Shown here: in pieces, positions 25,687 through 34,308 of the stretch
Numbering within the stretch: the first letter of the stretch is position 1
Layout: every line of letters begins with the position of its first letter
Assembly: GCA_035541875.1 (NCBI GenBank)
Contig: DATKML010000008.1
Coordinates: forward strand, 1-64,000
Source: JAJPHI01 sp035541875
Lineage (GTDB): Bacteria > Desulfobacterota > Binatia > Binatales > Binataceae
Length of the DNA stretch: 64,000 nucleotides
Reading direction: 5' to 3'
The notes under the pieces: model-generated
What the model saw: only the letters and a program-made list of their open reading frames with translations
Told to the model about the DNA's origin: nothing
The model's database searches: none
Made by a program: the position numbers and the translations under genes

Positions 25687-25774
25687 TCCTTTGACCGATG
25701 CGGCCTTCGCGAAAGAATATGGCACAGCGTAGTGGATGCGAAAAACTTTGCGGCGCGATTTACGGAGATGCTCA

Positions 25775-26683
25775 ATGACGTGGCTCACAAAGCCGACCGA
25801 CCCGACCCCCGCAGGCGAGCGCCTCGCCAAGTTGTGGCAACAGCCCGAGATACTCGGGATACCGGGAGCACATAATCCGCTCGCGGCGATACTTGCCGAG
25901 CGCGCCGGTTTCAAAGCGATCTATCTATCGGGCGCCGCGCTCAGCGCCAGTCTTGGACTTGCCGATCTCGGACTAATCACACTCGATGAAGTACGCTTTT
26001 ATACGCGCGCGATTTGTCGGGTGAGCAGTCTGCCGTTGATCGTGGATATCGACACGGGTTTCGGTGGCGTGCTGAACGTGATGCGCACCGTACGCGAGCT
26101 GGAGGAAGCGGGCGCCGCAGCCGTCCAAATCGAAGACCAGTTGCTGCCGAAAAAATGCGGCCATCTCAATGACAAGAAACTGGCCGCTACCGACGAGATG
26201 GCGGCGCGGATCAGCGCGGCAAGGCGCGCGCGACAGGATATACGGATTATCGCACGTACCGACGCCGCATCGGAAGGTATCGAGGCGGCTATCGCGCGGG
26301 CGCGTATTTATCGCGAAGCGGGTGCCGACGCCATCTTTCCAGAAGCTCTGACCCACGAAGCGATGTTTCGACAATTCGCAGCCGCAATCGACGCGCCGTT
26401 GCTGGCGAACATGACCGAGTTCGGCCGAACACCACAGTTCACGTCGAGACAATTCGAAGAGTTCGGCTTCAAGATGGTTATTTGGCCGGTGTCATCGTTG
26501 CGGATCGCAGCCAAAGCCGTCGAGGATCTCTATAGGCAAATCGCCCACGACGGGAGCGCCACCGCGATGCTCGATCGCATGCAAACTCGAGCCGAGCTTT
26601 ACGACGCAATCGGTTACTTCGATTACGAAGCGCTGGACGATTCGATCGCAAAAAGCATCGTGCCGCCTTCGTCGAAAGACTAG
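25775..26683 (+). CDS. prpB: methylisocitrate lyase-like protein (isocitrate lyase/PEP mutase superfamily)
   Basis: The 302-residue protein runs from ATG 25775, chosen for GGAG nine bases upstream over an in-frame start at 25736. The metal-binding VDIDTGFGG (about 90-98), EDQLLPKKCGH (about 120-130) with the PrpB-type catalytic cysteine C128, and IIARTDA are conserved. Methylisocitrate lyase splits 2-methylisocitrate into pyruvate and succinate. Other superfamily members split similar 2-hydroxy tricarboxylates. Divergent from tcuA-prpF and upstream of the second tcuA, it fits a tricarboxylate breakdown locus. No methylcitrate synthase is present. Confidence 0.88.
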   Translation: MTWLTKPTDPTPAGERLAKLWQQPEILGIPGAHNPLAAILAERAGFKAIYLSGAALSASLGLADLGLITLDEVRFYTRAICRVSSLPLIVDIDTGFGGVLNVMRTVRELEEAGAAAVQIEDQLLPKKCGHLNDKKLAATDEMAARISAARRARQDIRIIARTDAASEGIEAAIARARIYREAGADAIFPEALTHEAMFRQFAAAIDAPLLANMTEFGRTPQFTSRQFEEFGFKMVIWPVSSLRIAAKAVEDLYRQIAHDGSATAMLDRMQTRAELYDAIGYFDYEALDDSIAKSIVPPSSKD

Positions 26684-26727
26684 GGCTACCGCTGTCCGCG
26701 TGATATGCTCCTTACAATGGGTAAGGA

Positions 26728-26979
26728 ATGGCCACGGCGACAGTAACGAGCAAAGGACAGACCACAATTCCCAAGCGCATCCGCGAGCATCTGCGTCTTG
26801 GCAGCGGCGATCGGGTGGAGTTCGTAATCGATCGGGAAGGACGAGTGGTGCTAACCCCCTTGAAGGTCGACATCAGGGAGCTTCGCGGCATGCTCGGCCG
26901 TGCGCCGCGCCACGTAACCATCGAAGAGATGGATGAGGCCATCAAGGAAGCCGTAGTGCGGAAATACCGGAGCAAGTGA
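26728..26979 (+). CDS. AbrB/MazE-family antitoxin (SpoVT-type DNA-binding)
   Basis: The 83-residue protein begins MATATVTSKGQTTIPKRIREHLRLGSGDRVEFVIDREGRVVL, the swapped-hairpin AbrB domain (about 3-48). A C-terminal helix region VTIEEMDEAIKEAVVRKYRSK should bind the toxin. It has a GTAAGGA ribosome site. Its last four bases overlap the start of the PIN-domain gene, the usual antitoxin-toxin arrangement. It would neutralise the toxin and repress the pair's promoter. Confidence 0.92.
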   Translation: MATATVTSKGQTTIPKRIREHLRLGSGDRVEFVIDREGRVVLTPLKVDIRELRGMLGRAPRHVTIEEMDEAIKEAVVRKYRSK

Positions 26980-27368
26980 AAGGAATCGATACCAACGTGC
27001 TGGTCCGCTTCATTGTCGAAGACGATGAAGCGCAGTCCTCCCGGGCTCTTCGGTTCTTCACAAAGGAATCTTCGACAGAAAGTCCTTGCTTCGTTAATCG
27101 AATCGTTCTCTGCGAATGTGTCTGGGTACTTAGGACAGCCTACCGCTTCTCACGCGAGCAGGTAGCCCATTCAATAGAGCGGCTTTTGAACACCGCCCAG
27201 CTTGAAATCGAAGATCGTGATGAAGCATTCGCAGCATTGGAGAGCTATCGCACCGGCGGCGACTTCGCGGATCTATTCGTGGCACATTTAAACTATCGTC
27301 GCGGATGCGAGTATACAGTGACTTTTGATCGCAAGGCCGCCCCGGTAAGACTTTTTCGCCGGCTTTGA
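26976..27368 (+). CDS. PIN-domain ribonuclease toxin (VapC family)
   Basis: The 130-residue PIN protein starts at GTG 26976 within the antitoxin stop (GTGA overlap). Acidic metal-site residues are D5 (GIDTNVLVR), E47 (VLCECVW), D96/D99 (GGDFADLFVAHL) and D118 (VTFDRK), so the site looks intact. VapC toxins cleave tRNA or rRNA when freed from their antitoxin. Here the partner is an AbrB-type protein. The pair sits between prpB and the second tcuA-like gene, seven bases ahead of the latter. Confidence 0.92.
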   Translation: MKGIDTNVLVRFIVEDDEAQSSRALRFFTKESSTESPCFVNRIVLCECVWVLRTAYRFSREQVAHSIERLLNTAQLEIEDRDEAFAALESYRTGGDFADLFVAHLNYRRGCEYTVTFDRKAAPVRLFRRL

Positions 27369-27374
27369 GAAAAC

Positions 27375-28859
27375 ATGGCTGATCCGTACGACGTAATTGT
27401 AGTAGGTGGCGGCAACGCAGCGCTGTGCTCGGCGCTGGCGGCTCGTGAAAGTGGTGCTTCGGTTCTGGTAATCGAAGCCGCACCGGAAGACGAGCGCGGT
27501 GGAAACTCGCGCTTCACGGCAGGCGCGATGCGCGTCGCATATAACGGCGTGGACGATCTCGCCCGCCTGATGCCCGACCTCACCGACGAGGAGAAAGCTA
27601 ATACCGACTTCGGTGCGTATCCAGAGGATCAGTTCTACGACGATCTTTGCCGCGTCACGCAGTATCGCACCAATCCCAAGCTCGCCGAGACGCTGGTGTC
27701 GCGCAGTCTCGAAACGATGCTCTGGATGCGCAGCAAGGGTGTGCGCTTCGCACCGATTTACGGCCGACAAGCCTTCAAGGTCGATGGGCGTTTCAAGTTC
27801 TGGGGTGGTCTGACGGTCGAAGCCTGGGGCGGAGGCCCCGGTCTGATCGATTCGCTCTACACTATCGCGCAGCGCGCCGGAATTGAGATTCGTTACGAAA
27901 GCCGCGCGCTCGATCTGATCACCGACGACGATGGCGTGCGTGGCGTAGCGATACGCACGCGCGGCCAGACCAGCATGATCGAAGCGCGAGCGGTCGTGCT
28001 CGCCTCGGGCGGATTCGAAGCCAACGCGGAATGGCGCACTCGCTACCTGGGCCCCGGATGGGATCTGGTAAAGGTGCGCGGTTCGCGTTTCAACACCGGC
28101 GACGGAATCCGGATGGCGTTGGAAGCAGGTGCGATGCCCTGCGGCAACTGGTCGGGCTGCCACGCTGTGGGATGGGATCGCAACGCACCGGAATTTGGCG
28201 ACCTTGCGGTTGGCGACGGCTTTCAGAAGCACAGCTATCCGTTTGGCATCATGGTGAACGCGCGCGGTAATCGCTTCGTCGATGAAGGTGCCGACTTCCG
28301 CAACTACACCTACGCGAAATATGGGCGCGCGATCCTTGAACAGCCGACCCAGTTCGCCTGGCAGATCTTCGATCAGAAAGTGACGCATCTGCTGCGCGAT
28401 GAGTATCGAATCAAGCGCGTCACCAAAGTCAGCGCCCAAACGCTCGAAGAGCTGGCAGGTAAGCTCGAAGACGTCGATCCGAAGGGCTTTCTCGCCGAGA
28501 TCGCTCGTTACAACGCCGCCGTGCAAACGTCGATTCCGTTTAATCCCAACATCAAGGATGGGCGTTGCACGCGAGGACTCGCGCTCGAAAAGAGCAACTG
28601 GGCCAACACGATCGATACGCCACCGTTCGAGGCCTACGCGGTTACCTGCGGGATTACGTTTACCTTTGGCGGATTGCGCATCAATGGCGATGGCGCCGTG
28701 ATCAATACCGACGGCGTCCCGATCCACGGACTCTACGCAGCCGGAGAACTAGTAGGCGACTTGTTCTACTTCAACTATCCGGGCGGCACCGGTCTGATGT
28801 CGGGATCGGTCTTCGGACGAATCGCAGGAACATCGGCAGGACGTTCCGCCAAAAGCTGA
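27375..28859 (+). CDS. tcuA: FAD-dependent tricarballylate dehydrogenase-like protein, second copy
   Basis: The 494-residue paralogue of the 24136-25602 product has the FAD motif VIVVGGGNAALCSALAA (about 6-22), ERGGNSRFTAGAMRVAYNG, ASGGFEANAEWRTRYLGPGW, and a C-terminal AGELVGDLFYFNYPGGTGLMSGSVFGR. The two share all motif blocks but are diverged, suggesting different tricarboxylate or related substrates. ATG 27375 lies six bases after the PIN gene stop, so it may be expressed from the toxin-antitoxin transcript or from the prpB promoter. A terminator for the opposing VOC gene follows. Confidence 0.87.
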   Translation: MADPYDVIVVGGGNAALCSALAARESGASVLVIEAAPEDERGGNSRFTAGAMRVAYNGVDDLARLMPDLTDEEKANTDFGAYPEDQFYDDLCRVTQYRTNPKLAETLVSRSLETMLWMRSKGVRFAPIYGRQAFKVDGRFKFWGGLTVEAWGGGPGLIDSLYTIAQRAGIEIRYESRALDLITDDDGVRGVAIRTRGQTSMIEARAVVLASGGFEANAEWRTRYLGPGWDLVKVRGSRFNTGDGIRMALEAGAMPCGNWSGCHAVGWDRNAPEFGDLAVGDGFQKHSYPFGIMVNARGNRFVDEGADFRNYTYAKYGRAILEQPTQFAWQIFDQKVTHLLRDEYRIKRVTKVSAQTLEELAGKLEDVDPKGFLAEIARYNAAVQTSIPFNPNIKDGRCTRGLALEKSNWANTIDTPPFEAYAVTCGITFTFGGLRINGDGAVINTDGVPIHGLYAAGELVGDLFYFNYPGGTGLMSGSVFGRIAGTSAGRSAKS

Positions 28860-28872
28860 GTGGCTCCGGAAG

Positions 28873-28907
28873 AAAAAGCCGCGCGGCCACTAGGCCCGCA
28901 CGGCTTC
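28873..28907 (-). terminator. intrinsic terminator of the VOC gene
   Basis: On the minus strand AAGCCGTGCGG pairs with CCGCGCGGCTT over 11 positions (one G-T wobble) around a short loop, and is followed by TTTTTC. It lies 26 bases beyond the VOC stop codon, between convergent genes. Confidence 0.7.
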
Positions 28908-28932
28908 AATCTTCGGAACAAATAGGGTTGGT

Positions 28933-29436
28933 CTAGTTCATTACTGCACGAGACTGGACCGCTTCCATCAGGCTCGGTTCGTTCGGTGCGAACTCCAGCT
29001 TGTCCATCCCGAGGTAGGCATTTTCTTTCAACTTCGCGATATGCTCGGGGGGATTGTCGCAATAGACCTCAAGCTGATTACCATCCGGATCGCGGAAGTA
29101 GATGCTCTTCGTGACACCGTGATCGACCGTGAAGACGATCGGCACGTTCTTCTCCTTGAATTCCTTGTACGCAGCCTTCAGATGGTTTTCATCGTTGAGG
29201 CGAAAGGCGATATGCACAAGTCCCACCTGTCTCGGCTGCGGGCTTGGCGCGTCGGCTCCGACTTCAGCGATAGCCAATTCATGATGGTCGCGGCCGTTGC
29301 TCGCAAAGAAGGCCATCTTCAGCGGCTGCAACTCCATCATAAGCTGTAGGCCAAGCGTCTCCATGTAGAACTTCTTGGAGCGTTCGAGATCGCGGACTTT
29401 GATTACAACATGACCGATACGATCGGGTTTAATCAT
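28933..29436 (-). CDS. VOC-family (glyoxalase / extradiol-dioxygenase fold) protein
   Basis: The 167-residue protein has two beta-alpha-beta-beta-beta modules. It opens DRIGHVVIKVRDLERSKKFYMETLGLQL with metal-ligand candidate H9. The second module carries QVGLVHIAFRLND (His near 75) and IYFRDPDGNQLEVYCD (Glu near 122). The HHE pattern is that of ferrous extradiol dioxygenases and glyoxalases. The length suits a single-domain dioxygenase-like enzyme with a C-terminal tail. It lies downstream of the crotonase pair on the same strand, and ends with its own terminator. Confidence 0.85.
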   Translation of the reverse strand: MIKPDRIGHVVIKVRDLERSKKFYMETLGLQLMMELQPLKMAFFASNGRDHHELAIAEVGADAPSPQPRQVGLVHIAFRLNDENHLKAAYKEFKEKNVPIVFTVDHGVTKSIYFRDPDGNQLEVYCDNPPEHIAKLKENAYLGMDKLEFAPNEPSLMEAVQSRAVMN

Positions 29437-29501
29437 CGAGGTCCTCCTGACCGACCTTTAGCGTTGCATCACGTATAGCGCTATCAACCGGGTAAGCGCC
29501 A

Positions 29502-30197
29502 TCAGTAAAGACGCGGGCCGATGAAGACTCCATCGATACTATGTTTCGTTCGGGTCGAAGCTTTAGCCGGGAGGGCTAGCAGGCGATTTGCCAACCGTAG
29601 GGTCGCGTTCATCAATTCCTCTGGAGCAGTCACCTCATTGACCAAGCCCATATTGAAGAGTTCGCGAGCCTCATAGTGACGACACAGGATCATTGCCTCC
29701 TTCGCACGCCAAGGCCCCAAGCGCTTGGCCAGAACCTCCGCCGGGCCGCCACGGAATGGCACTCCAAGTTCCACTTCCGGCACCCAGAACTCTGCGGTCT
29801 CGGCAGCCACGATAAAATCCATTGCGGCCGCCAGGGCCCATCCGCCGCCGACCGCGAAGCCATTTACCGCCCCTATAGTCATGCAATCAAGACGGAGGAT
29901 AGTGTCGAAGATCCGTCCGATCACTCGCGGAGCCTGTCCGCTGCGCGAGGCGAAAATGCTCACCCGCTCTGCGGGATCGGTAACCTCTTTGAGTTTCGAC
30001 ATATCGGCGCCGGCACAGAAAGCGGGGCCGGTGCCGGTCACGATCAAAACGCGGATTTCGCGATTTTCACGAACCTGAAAGATGTAATTCTCCAGCTCGC
30101 CTAGAACTTCGAGATTCACGAAGTTACGGCGCTCGGGCCGATTAAAGGTGATCGTCGCGAGCGGTCCGTTCTGTTCGTAGCGGAAATTGTCGGGCAT
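29502..30197 (-). CDS. enoyl-CoA hydratase/isomerase family protein
   Basis: The 231-residue crotonase-fold protein has an oxyanion-hole segment GPAFCAGADMSKL (about 58-70), GAVNGFAVGGGWALAAAMDFIVA (about 110-132) and the glutamate-bearing WVPEVELGVPFRGGPAEVLAKRLG. It is slightly short for the family. It would hydrate, isomerise or cleave an acyl-CoA. Its stop is preceded by the adjacent crotonase gene at 30205 with a seven-base gap. The two have the same motif layout (FAVGGGW) and seem to be a diverged tandem pair in one operon with the CaiB-type gene. Confidence 0.87.
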   Translation of the reverse strand: MPDNFRYEQNGPLATITFNRPERRNFVNLEVLGELENYIFQVRENREIRVLIVTGTGPAFCAGADMSKLKEVTDPAERVSIFASRSGQAPRVIGRIFDTILRLDCMTIGAVNGFAVGGGWALAAAMDFIVAAETAEFWVPEVELGVPFRGGPAEVLAKRLGPWRAKEAMILCRHYEARELFNMGLVNEVTAPEELMNATLRLANRLLALPAKASTRTKHSIDGVFIGPRLY

Positions 30198-30204
30198 GCG
30201 GGCA

Positions 30205-30888
30205 CTACTCCAGGCTGAATCCGTTTATATGCGCCTTGACCTGCACGATCGCGCGGTGGTTTTTCGCGGCCAGGCTGCGCGCCAGTTCCATCGCCGCGGG
30301 CATCAGTTCGTCTTTTTTAACGACCCGATTCAAGAGCCCCCATTGGTAAAGCTCTTCGGACTTGAAGTGCCGGCAGGTGAAGATAATCTCCTTAGCGCGG
30401 GACGCGCCCACATGTTTGGTGAGCCATACTTCAGGCATGTGCGGTCCCGGCTGACCCAGATCAACCTCGGGCATCCAGAACTCTGCGCCCTCGACCGCGA
30501 TCCGTATATCGCAGGCGAGCGCGAGGAACCATCCGCCACCGACTGCAAACCCATTCACTGCTGCGATCGTCGGCAGCTCGATATTTTGCAGCAACGCGAT
30601 CGTCCGTCGCACCATCCGACGGCGCTTCGGTACGACGCTCGCGAAGATACGTTCGCGTTCGGCCGGGTCGGTAACACCCTTCAGCAGCGACAGATCTGCA
30701 CCGGCCGAAAAGGTATTGCCTGATCCGGTGATTACGAGCGCGCGAACTTCCTCGTCATCGCGCAGTGCGAGCAAAATCGATTCGAGCTCGCCCATACTGT
30801 CTTCGTTAAACGGATTGCGTTTCTCGTAGCGATCGAAGGTTAGGAGAGCGACTTTATCGGTTTTCTCGAGCTTGAAGTAATTTCCCAT
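30205..30888 (-). CDS. enoyl-CoA hydratase/isomerase family protein
   Basis: The 227-residue crotonase has GSGNTFSAGADLSLL (about 55-69), AAVNGFAVGGGWFLALACDIRIA (about 108-130) and the PEVDLGQPGPHMPEVWLTKHVG block in the catalytic region. GPHMPEV replaces the more usual GAGGTQRL, so activity may differ from hydration. It lies between a CaiB/BaiF CoA-transferase gene upstream and a second crotonase downstream, all minus strand with gaps under 20 bases. This supports joint work on one CoA-activated substrate. Confidence 0.87.
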   Translation of the reverse strand: MGNYFKLEKTDKVALLTFDRYEKRNPFNEDSMGELESILLALRDDEEVRALVITGSGNTFSAGADLSLLKGVTDPAERERIFASVVPKRRRMVRRTIALLQNIELPTIAAVNGFAVGGGWFLALACDIRIAVEGAEFWMPEVDLGQPGPHMPEVWLTKHVGASRAKEIIFTCRHFKSEELYQWGLLNRVVKKDELMPAAMELARSLAAKNHRAIVQVKAHINGFSLE

Positions 30889-30905
30889 CGTGCTGCCTCC
30901 TGCGT

Positions 30906-32093
30906 TCAGATCACGCGATCTCTTCGCAGTTGTTCTATCGCGGTTTCGTCGATCCCCAACCCGCGCAACACCTCTGCCGTATTCTCCCCGAGCCCGGGGA
31001 CGCGCGGTGGTTCGACCGCAGCCTCCGGCTCGCCAGACATCTTTATCGCCGAGCCGAGAACGGGAATCGATCCCTCTGCCAGGTACTCGCCCGTGCGCAG
31101 CAGGCCGCGCTCGCGCAGTTCGGGATCATGCGCAACCTCGGTTATCGTCCTTACGGGTGCGCATGGAATTCCATGCTCGATCAGGAGATTCACCATGTCG
31201 TCGCGTTTGCGCGCTCGGGTCCACTCGGTAACCAGCGCTTCAACTTCGTCGATTATCGCGTAGCGACTTGCGTGATCCTTGTATCGCGGATTATCGAGCA
31301 GATCGGCGCGGCCGATCAGGCGTGCAAAACGTTTCCAGTGATCTTCGGTCAGGCAGTAGATGAGGATTTGGCCGTCGGCAGCGAAATAGGTATTCGACGG
31401 ACAAGCACTCGGATGGCGATTCGCGAGGCGCGGCAACGGATTTCCATTGAGCGCCGACGCAATCATTCCATTCACAGCGGGCACGCATATATCGAGCATC
31501 GCGACTTCGACTTTCTTGCCGCGTCCGGTGCGACCACGCTCGATAAGCGCCGCAAGGATACCTGCCACCAGGTGCATTCCGGCGCTGGTATCGATTAGTG
31601 CCGCCGTGGCGCGCACCCCGGGCCGATCGGCATAGCCTGTCATGTCGACGATTCCTGATGCAGCCTGCACAGTGAAGTCCATCGCACCGAGATTCGCCCA
31701 TCGGCTGTCCGGGCCATAACCCTTGCATGAGGCATAGATAAGCCGCGGGCATCGCTTGGCGACATCTTCGTAACCGAGACCCATCCCTTCGAGCGCTCCC
31801 GCGGCGTAGTTCTCCAGCACCACGTCTGCGCTTTCGAGCAAGCGCATTAGAAACTCACGTCCACGCTCATCCTTCAGATTGAGCACGACCGATTTCTTTC
31901 CGGGATTCAGCATCAGGAAGCCGGAATTGGCGCCACGCGGTTTCGGCGGACGCATCCGCAGAAACTCACCTTCGCCGGGGGGTTCGATTTTGATTACCTC
32001 CGCACCAAAGTGCGCGAGCTGCAGACCGCAATACGGACCGGCATAGATTTGCGCGATCTCAATTACGCGAATTCCTTCGAGCGGCTTAGGCAT
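30906..32093 (-). CDS. CaiB/BaiF-family (class III) CoA-transferase
   Basis: The 395-residue protein begins with the class III signature LEGIRVIEIAQIYAGPYCGLQLAHFGAEVIKIEPP. It has NPGKKSVVLNLKDERGRE and D168 in ALIDTSAG at the position of the formyl-CoA-transferase catalytic aspartate. Length is normal. These enzymes move CoA between carboxylic acids via an aspartyl-CoA anhydride. It is the first gene of a probable operon with two crotonases and the VOC protein, so it may activate the substrate of that pathway. Confidence 0.93.
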   Translation of the reverse strand: MPKPLEGIRVIEIAQIYAGPYCGLQLAHFGAEVIKIEPPGEGEFLRMRPPKPRGANSGFLMLNPGKKSVVLNLKDERGREFLMRLLESADVVLENYAAGALEGMGLGYEDVAKRCPRLIYASCKGYGPDSRWANLGAMDFTVQAASGIVDMTGYADRPGVRATAALIDTSAGMHLVAGILAALIERGRTGRGKKVEVAMLDICVPAVNGMIASALNGNPLPRLANRHPSACPSNTYFAADGQILIYCLTEDHWKRFARLIGRADLLDNPRYKDHASRYAIIDEVEALVTEWTRARKRDDMVNLLIEHGIPCAPVRTITEVAHDPELRERGLLRTGEYLAEGSIPVLGSAIKMSGEPEAAVEPPRVPGLGENTAEVLRGLGIDETAIEQLRRDRVI

Positions 32094-32241
32094 GGATATA
32101 TGGTCGAAACTCCCTACGGACGCAGCGCTGATGCACTTTCATCCCTGCTAAGAGGCCTCGAAGTCAAGCGACTAGTGCACGCTCGGAATTACTCGCCGCT
32201 TCGGATCGGCGCGACGACGTTTGGTCTTGCGGCGATAAGGC

Positions 32242-32967
32242 TTAGCCTGCTGCGATTAGGGCTTCAACCAATTCCTTTGGCATATCCAGCATCACGTCGT
32301 GGCCGCAATGCATAGCAACGACGCACCACCGATTGTCCGCACGAAGACGCTCGGCGATCGGCACGAACGGCGAGGGCATCCCGGGAGCCTCGGGCGGCGG
32401 CCAATCGGTAGCAAGAACGTAGGTCTTCTTCGCGATACGATCAACCACGTTCCCTACTGTCACCTTATCCTCGAAGCAGGCCAGCGGATGCTTCACGCAC
32501 ATCTGATCGGCCCAAGCGCGATCAGCACGATTCACGTTGAAAGCAGCGGCTGGGATCGGCGCCATCAGGTAGCCGTCGCCGTTTTTGCGAGCCTCGTCCG
32601 TCATCGCGGCCTGAGTTTGAGGGGGCAGAAAATCAAACAGGCGTTGTCCATCTGCCGGCACGAATGCATCGAGATAGACCAGCGCACGAATTTTGTCGGG
32701 CACCTTCGCCGCAACTCCCGTGATTACGATGCCGCCGTAGGAATGGCCGCAGAGCACGACGTCCTTAAGCTCTTCCCATCGGAGCAGATTCACGACGTCC
32801 TGGATGTGTGTTTCGAGATTCACTGACCGATTCATCAGATGCGATCGCTCACCCAGTCCGGTCAGGGTCGGCACATGGACCTCGTGTCCGGCTGCGCGCA
32901 AATATTGAGCTACTCGCTTGTAACACCATCCGCCATGCCAGGCGCCATGAACCAGAACAAAAACCAT
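32242..32967 (-). CDS. alpha/beta hydrolase (esterase, EstC/methylketone-hydrolase-like)
   Basis: The 241-residue protein runs from ATG 32967 (MVFVLVHGAWHGGWCY), with GAGGAG 11 bases upstream; a GTG at 32979 is possible. The oxyanion HGAWHGGW (7-14) and nucleophile S76 in LCGHSYGGI are clear. The acid is probably in VLATDWPP and the histidine in MHCGHDVML near the C-terminus. The VPTLTGLGERSHL segment matches plant methylesterase/hydroxynitrile-lyase-like hydrolases and bacterial EstC. It would cleave small esters. The 148-base gap downstream shows no feature I recognise. Confidence 0.9.
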   Translation of the reverse strand: MVFVLVHGAWHGGWCYKRVAQYLRAAGHEVHVPTLTGLGERSHLMNRSVNLETHIQDVVNLLRWEELKDVVLCGHSYGGIVITGVAAKVPDKIRALVYLDAFVPADGQRLFDFLPPQTQAAMTDEARKNGDGYLMAPIPAAAFNVNRADRAWADQMCVKHPLACFEDKVTVGNVVDRIAKKTYVLATDWPPPEAPGMPSPFVPIAERLRADNRWCVVAMHCGHDVMLDMPKELVEALIAAG

Positions 32968-33001
32968 CGCTCGCGTCACTCCTCAGAAACAGAATGTAGC
33001 A

Positions 33002-34132
33002 TTAGCGAATGTTGTAGTAGCGTTTAGCTCCGCCCGCGAGCACGTTGGCGAGCGTCTTTGGCGGCAGCCCCATCCGCTTGATCATGTTAGCCGCGTCGGG
33101 AAAGCCGTCCGCGTGAGGATAATCGGTCGCCCAAAGGATGTTGTCCGAGCCGATATATTCCGCGAGGTACTTGAGCGATCCTTCAACCGGCTCGAACGAG
33201 ATAAAGCACTGGCGATGGAAGATTTCGCTGGGACGCGAGGTTAGGCGCGTATCATTCATGCCCTTGTCGTCGAAGTGACGATCCATCCGATCGAGCCATC
33301 CGGCCATCCAGCCGCCACCCGATTCGAGAAAGCCCACGCGCAACTTCGGAAAGCGATCGCAGACTCCGCACATGATCAGGCTGGTCGCCGCCGCTTCCAT
33401 CTCCATCGTATGGGCAATCAGATGGCGTACGGCGAAGCCCTTGGTGAAACGATCGAAGCCGATGGTCTGCTGACCGCTCTCCGACCCGCTATGGATACCA
33501 ATAGAGAAATCTAGTTCCTGAGCCGCTTGCCAGATCGGATCGTTCTCGGGATCATGCAGGACGCGTCCGCTGTACGGATTCGGGCGGATAAACGCGCAGC
33601 GGAAGCCCAGTTCCTTGGCGGCGAATTTCATTTCTTGCACCGCATGCGGGACCGATTGCAGCGGGAGCATCGCCGCGCCGAAGAGCCGTTCGGGGTAGGG
33701 CTTGCAATAATCGGCGAGCCAACGATTGTAGGCACGACAGGCCGCGGCTGAAAAATCCGGGTCCTTGGTCGCGCCGAGAAACAGGCCGATACTCGGATAG
33801 AGGAACGCGGCATCGATTCCTTCGGCATCCATGTCCGGGATTCGCGCGTGGGGATCGAAGCCGCCCCGCTTGCCTTCGAGGTAGGGTACTTTCGCCGATT
33901 TGATATTGGCGTCGTAGCGCGCGCCAAAAGTGCCTAACGCTCCGAGCTTAATTGGCTTTTTGCCGTGAGCGAGATCGATCGCGTCGTCGCCCTCGATACG
34001 GAGAATCTCGCCGCCCTCAGGCGTGAAAAGCATCTTGGGGCAGGTATCCCGATACTTCGGGTCCATGTAGTTTTCCCAGAGATCAGGCGGTTCGAGGATG
34101 TGGCCGTCCGCGTCGATGACGTTATATTCCAT
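33002..34132 (-). CDS. amidohydrolase-2 (ACMSD-like) metal-dependent hydrolase
   Basis: The 376-residue TIM-barrel protein starts at ATG 34132; GTG 34141 is an alternative. The first metal motif VIDADGHILEPPDLW (H11), the strand-5/6 histidines in GIHSGSESG and LIAHTMEME, and the aspartate in WATDYPHADGFPD are conserved as in the 2-amino-3-carboxymuconate-semialdehyde decarboxylase family. Members decarboxylate or hydrolyse aromatic-derived acids. It lies next to the alpha/beta hydrolase on the same strand (22-35 base gap). The substrate is unknown. Confidence 0.88.
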   Translation of the reverse strand: MEYNVIDADGHILEPPDLWENYMDPKYRDTCPKMLFTPEGGEILRIEGDDAIDLAHGKKPIKLGALGTFGARYDANIKSAKVPYLEGKRGGFDPHARIPDMDAEGIDAAFLYPSIGLFLGATKDPDFSAAACRAYNRWLADYCKPYPERLFGAAMLPLQSVPHAVQEMKFAAKELGFRCAFIRPNPYSGRVLHDPENDPIWQAAQELDFSIGIHSGSESGQQTIGFDRFTKGFAVRHLIAHTMEMEAAATSLIMCGVCDRFPKLRVGFLESGGGWMAGWLDRMDRHFDDKGMNDTRLTSRPSEIFHRQCFISFEPVEGSLKYLAEYIGSDNILWATDYPHADGFPDAANMIKRMGLPPKTLANVLAGGAKRYYNIR

Positions 34133-34308
34133 CACGTTCACCTCGCCGTATCGAAGTTTGCGCCCATCAAAGCACAGGCCTGTTGATTCGTACAGAATCT
34201 GAGCGGGACGTCCAAGCCCGCTAATCTTCCTAAGGAGCTACGCCAGTGTGGATTTATAGATCTCGTCAGCACCCGTAACCATAACGCCAAGGACAACCTG
34301 TCTAGCCG

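Noticed and set aside
27288..28727. 479-codon minus-strand open frame
   Set aside because: It is the antisense of the second tcuA-like gene; its translation has no family motif and is His/Arg-rich as expected of a shadow frame.
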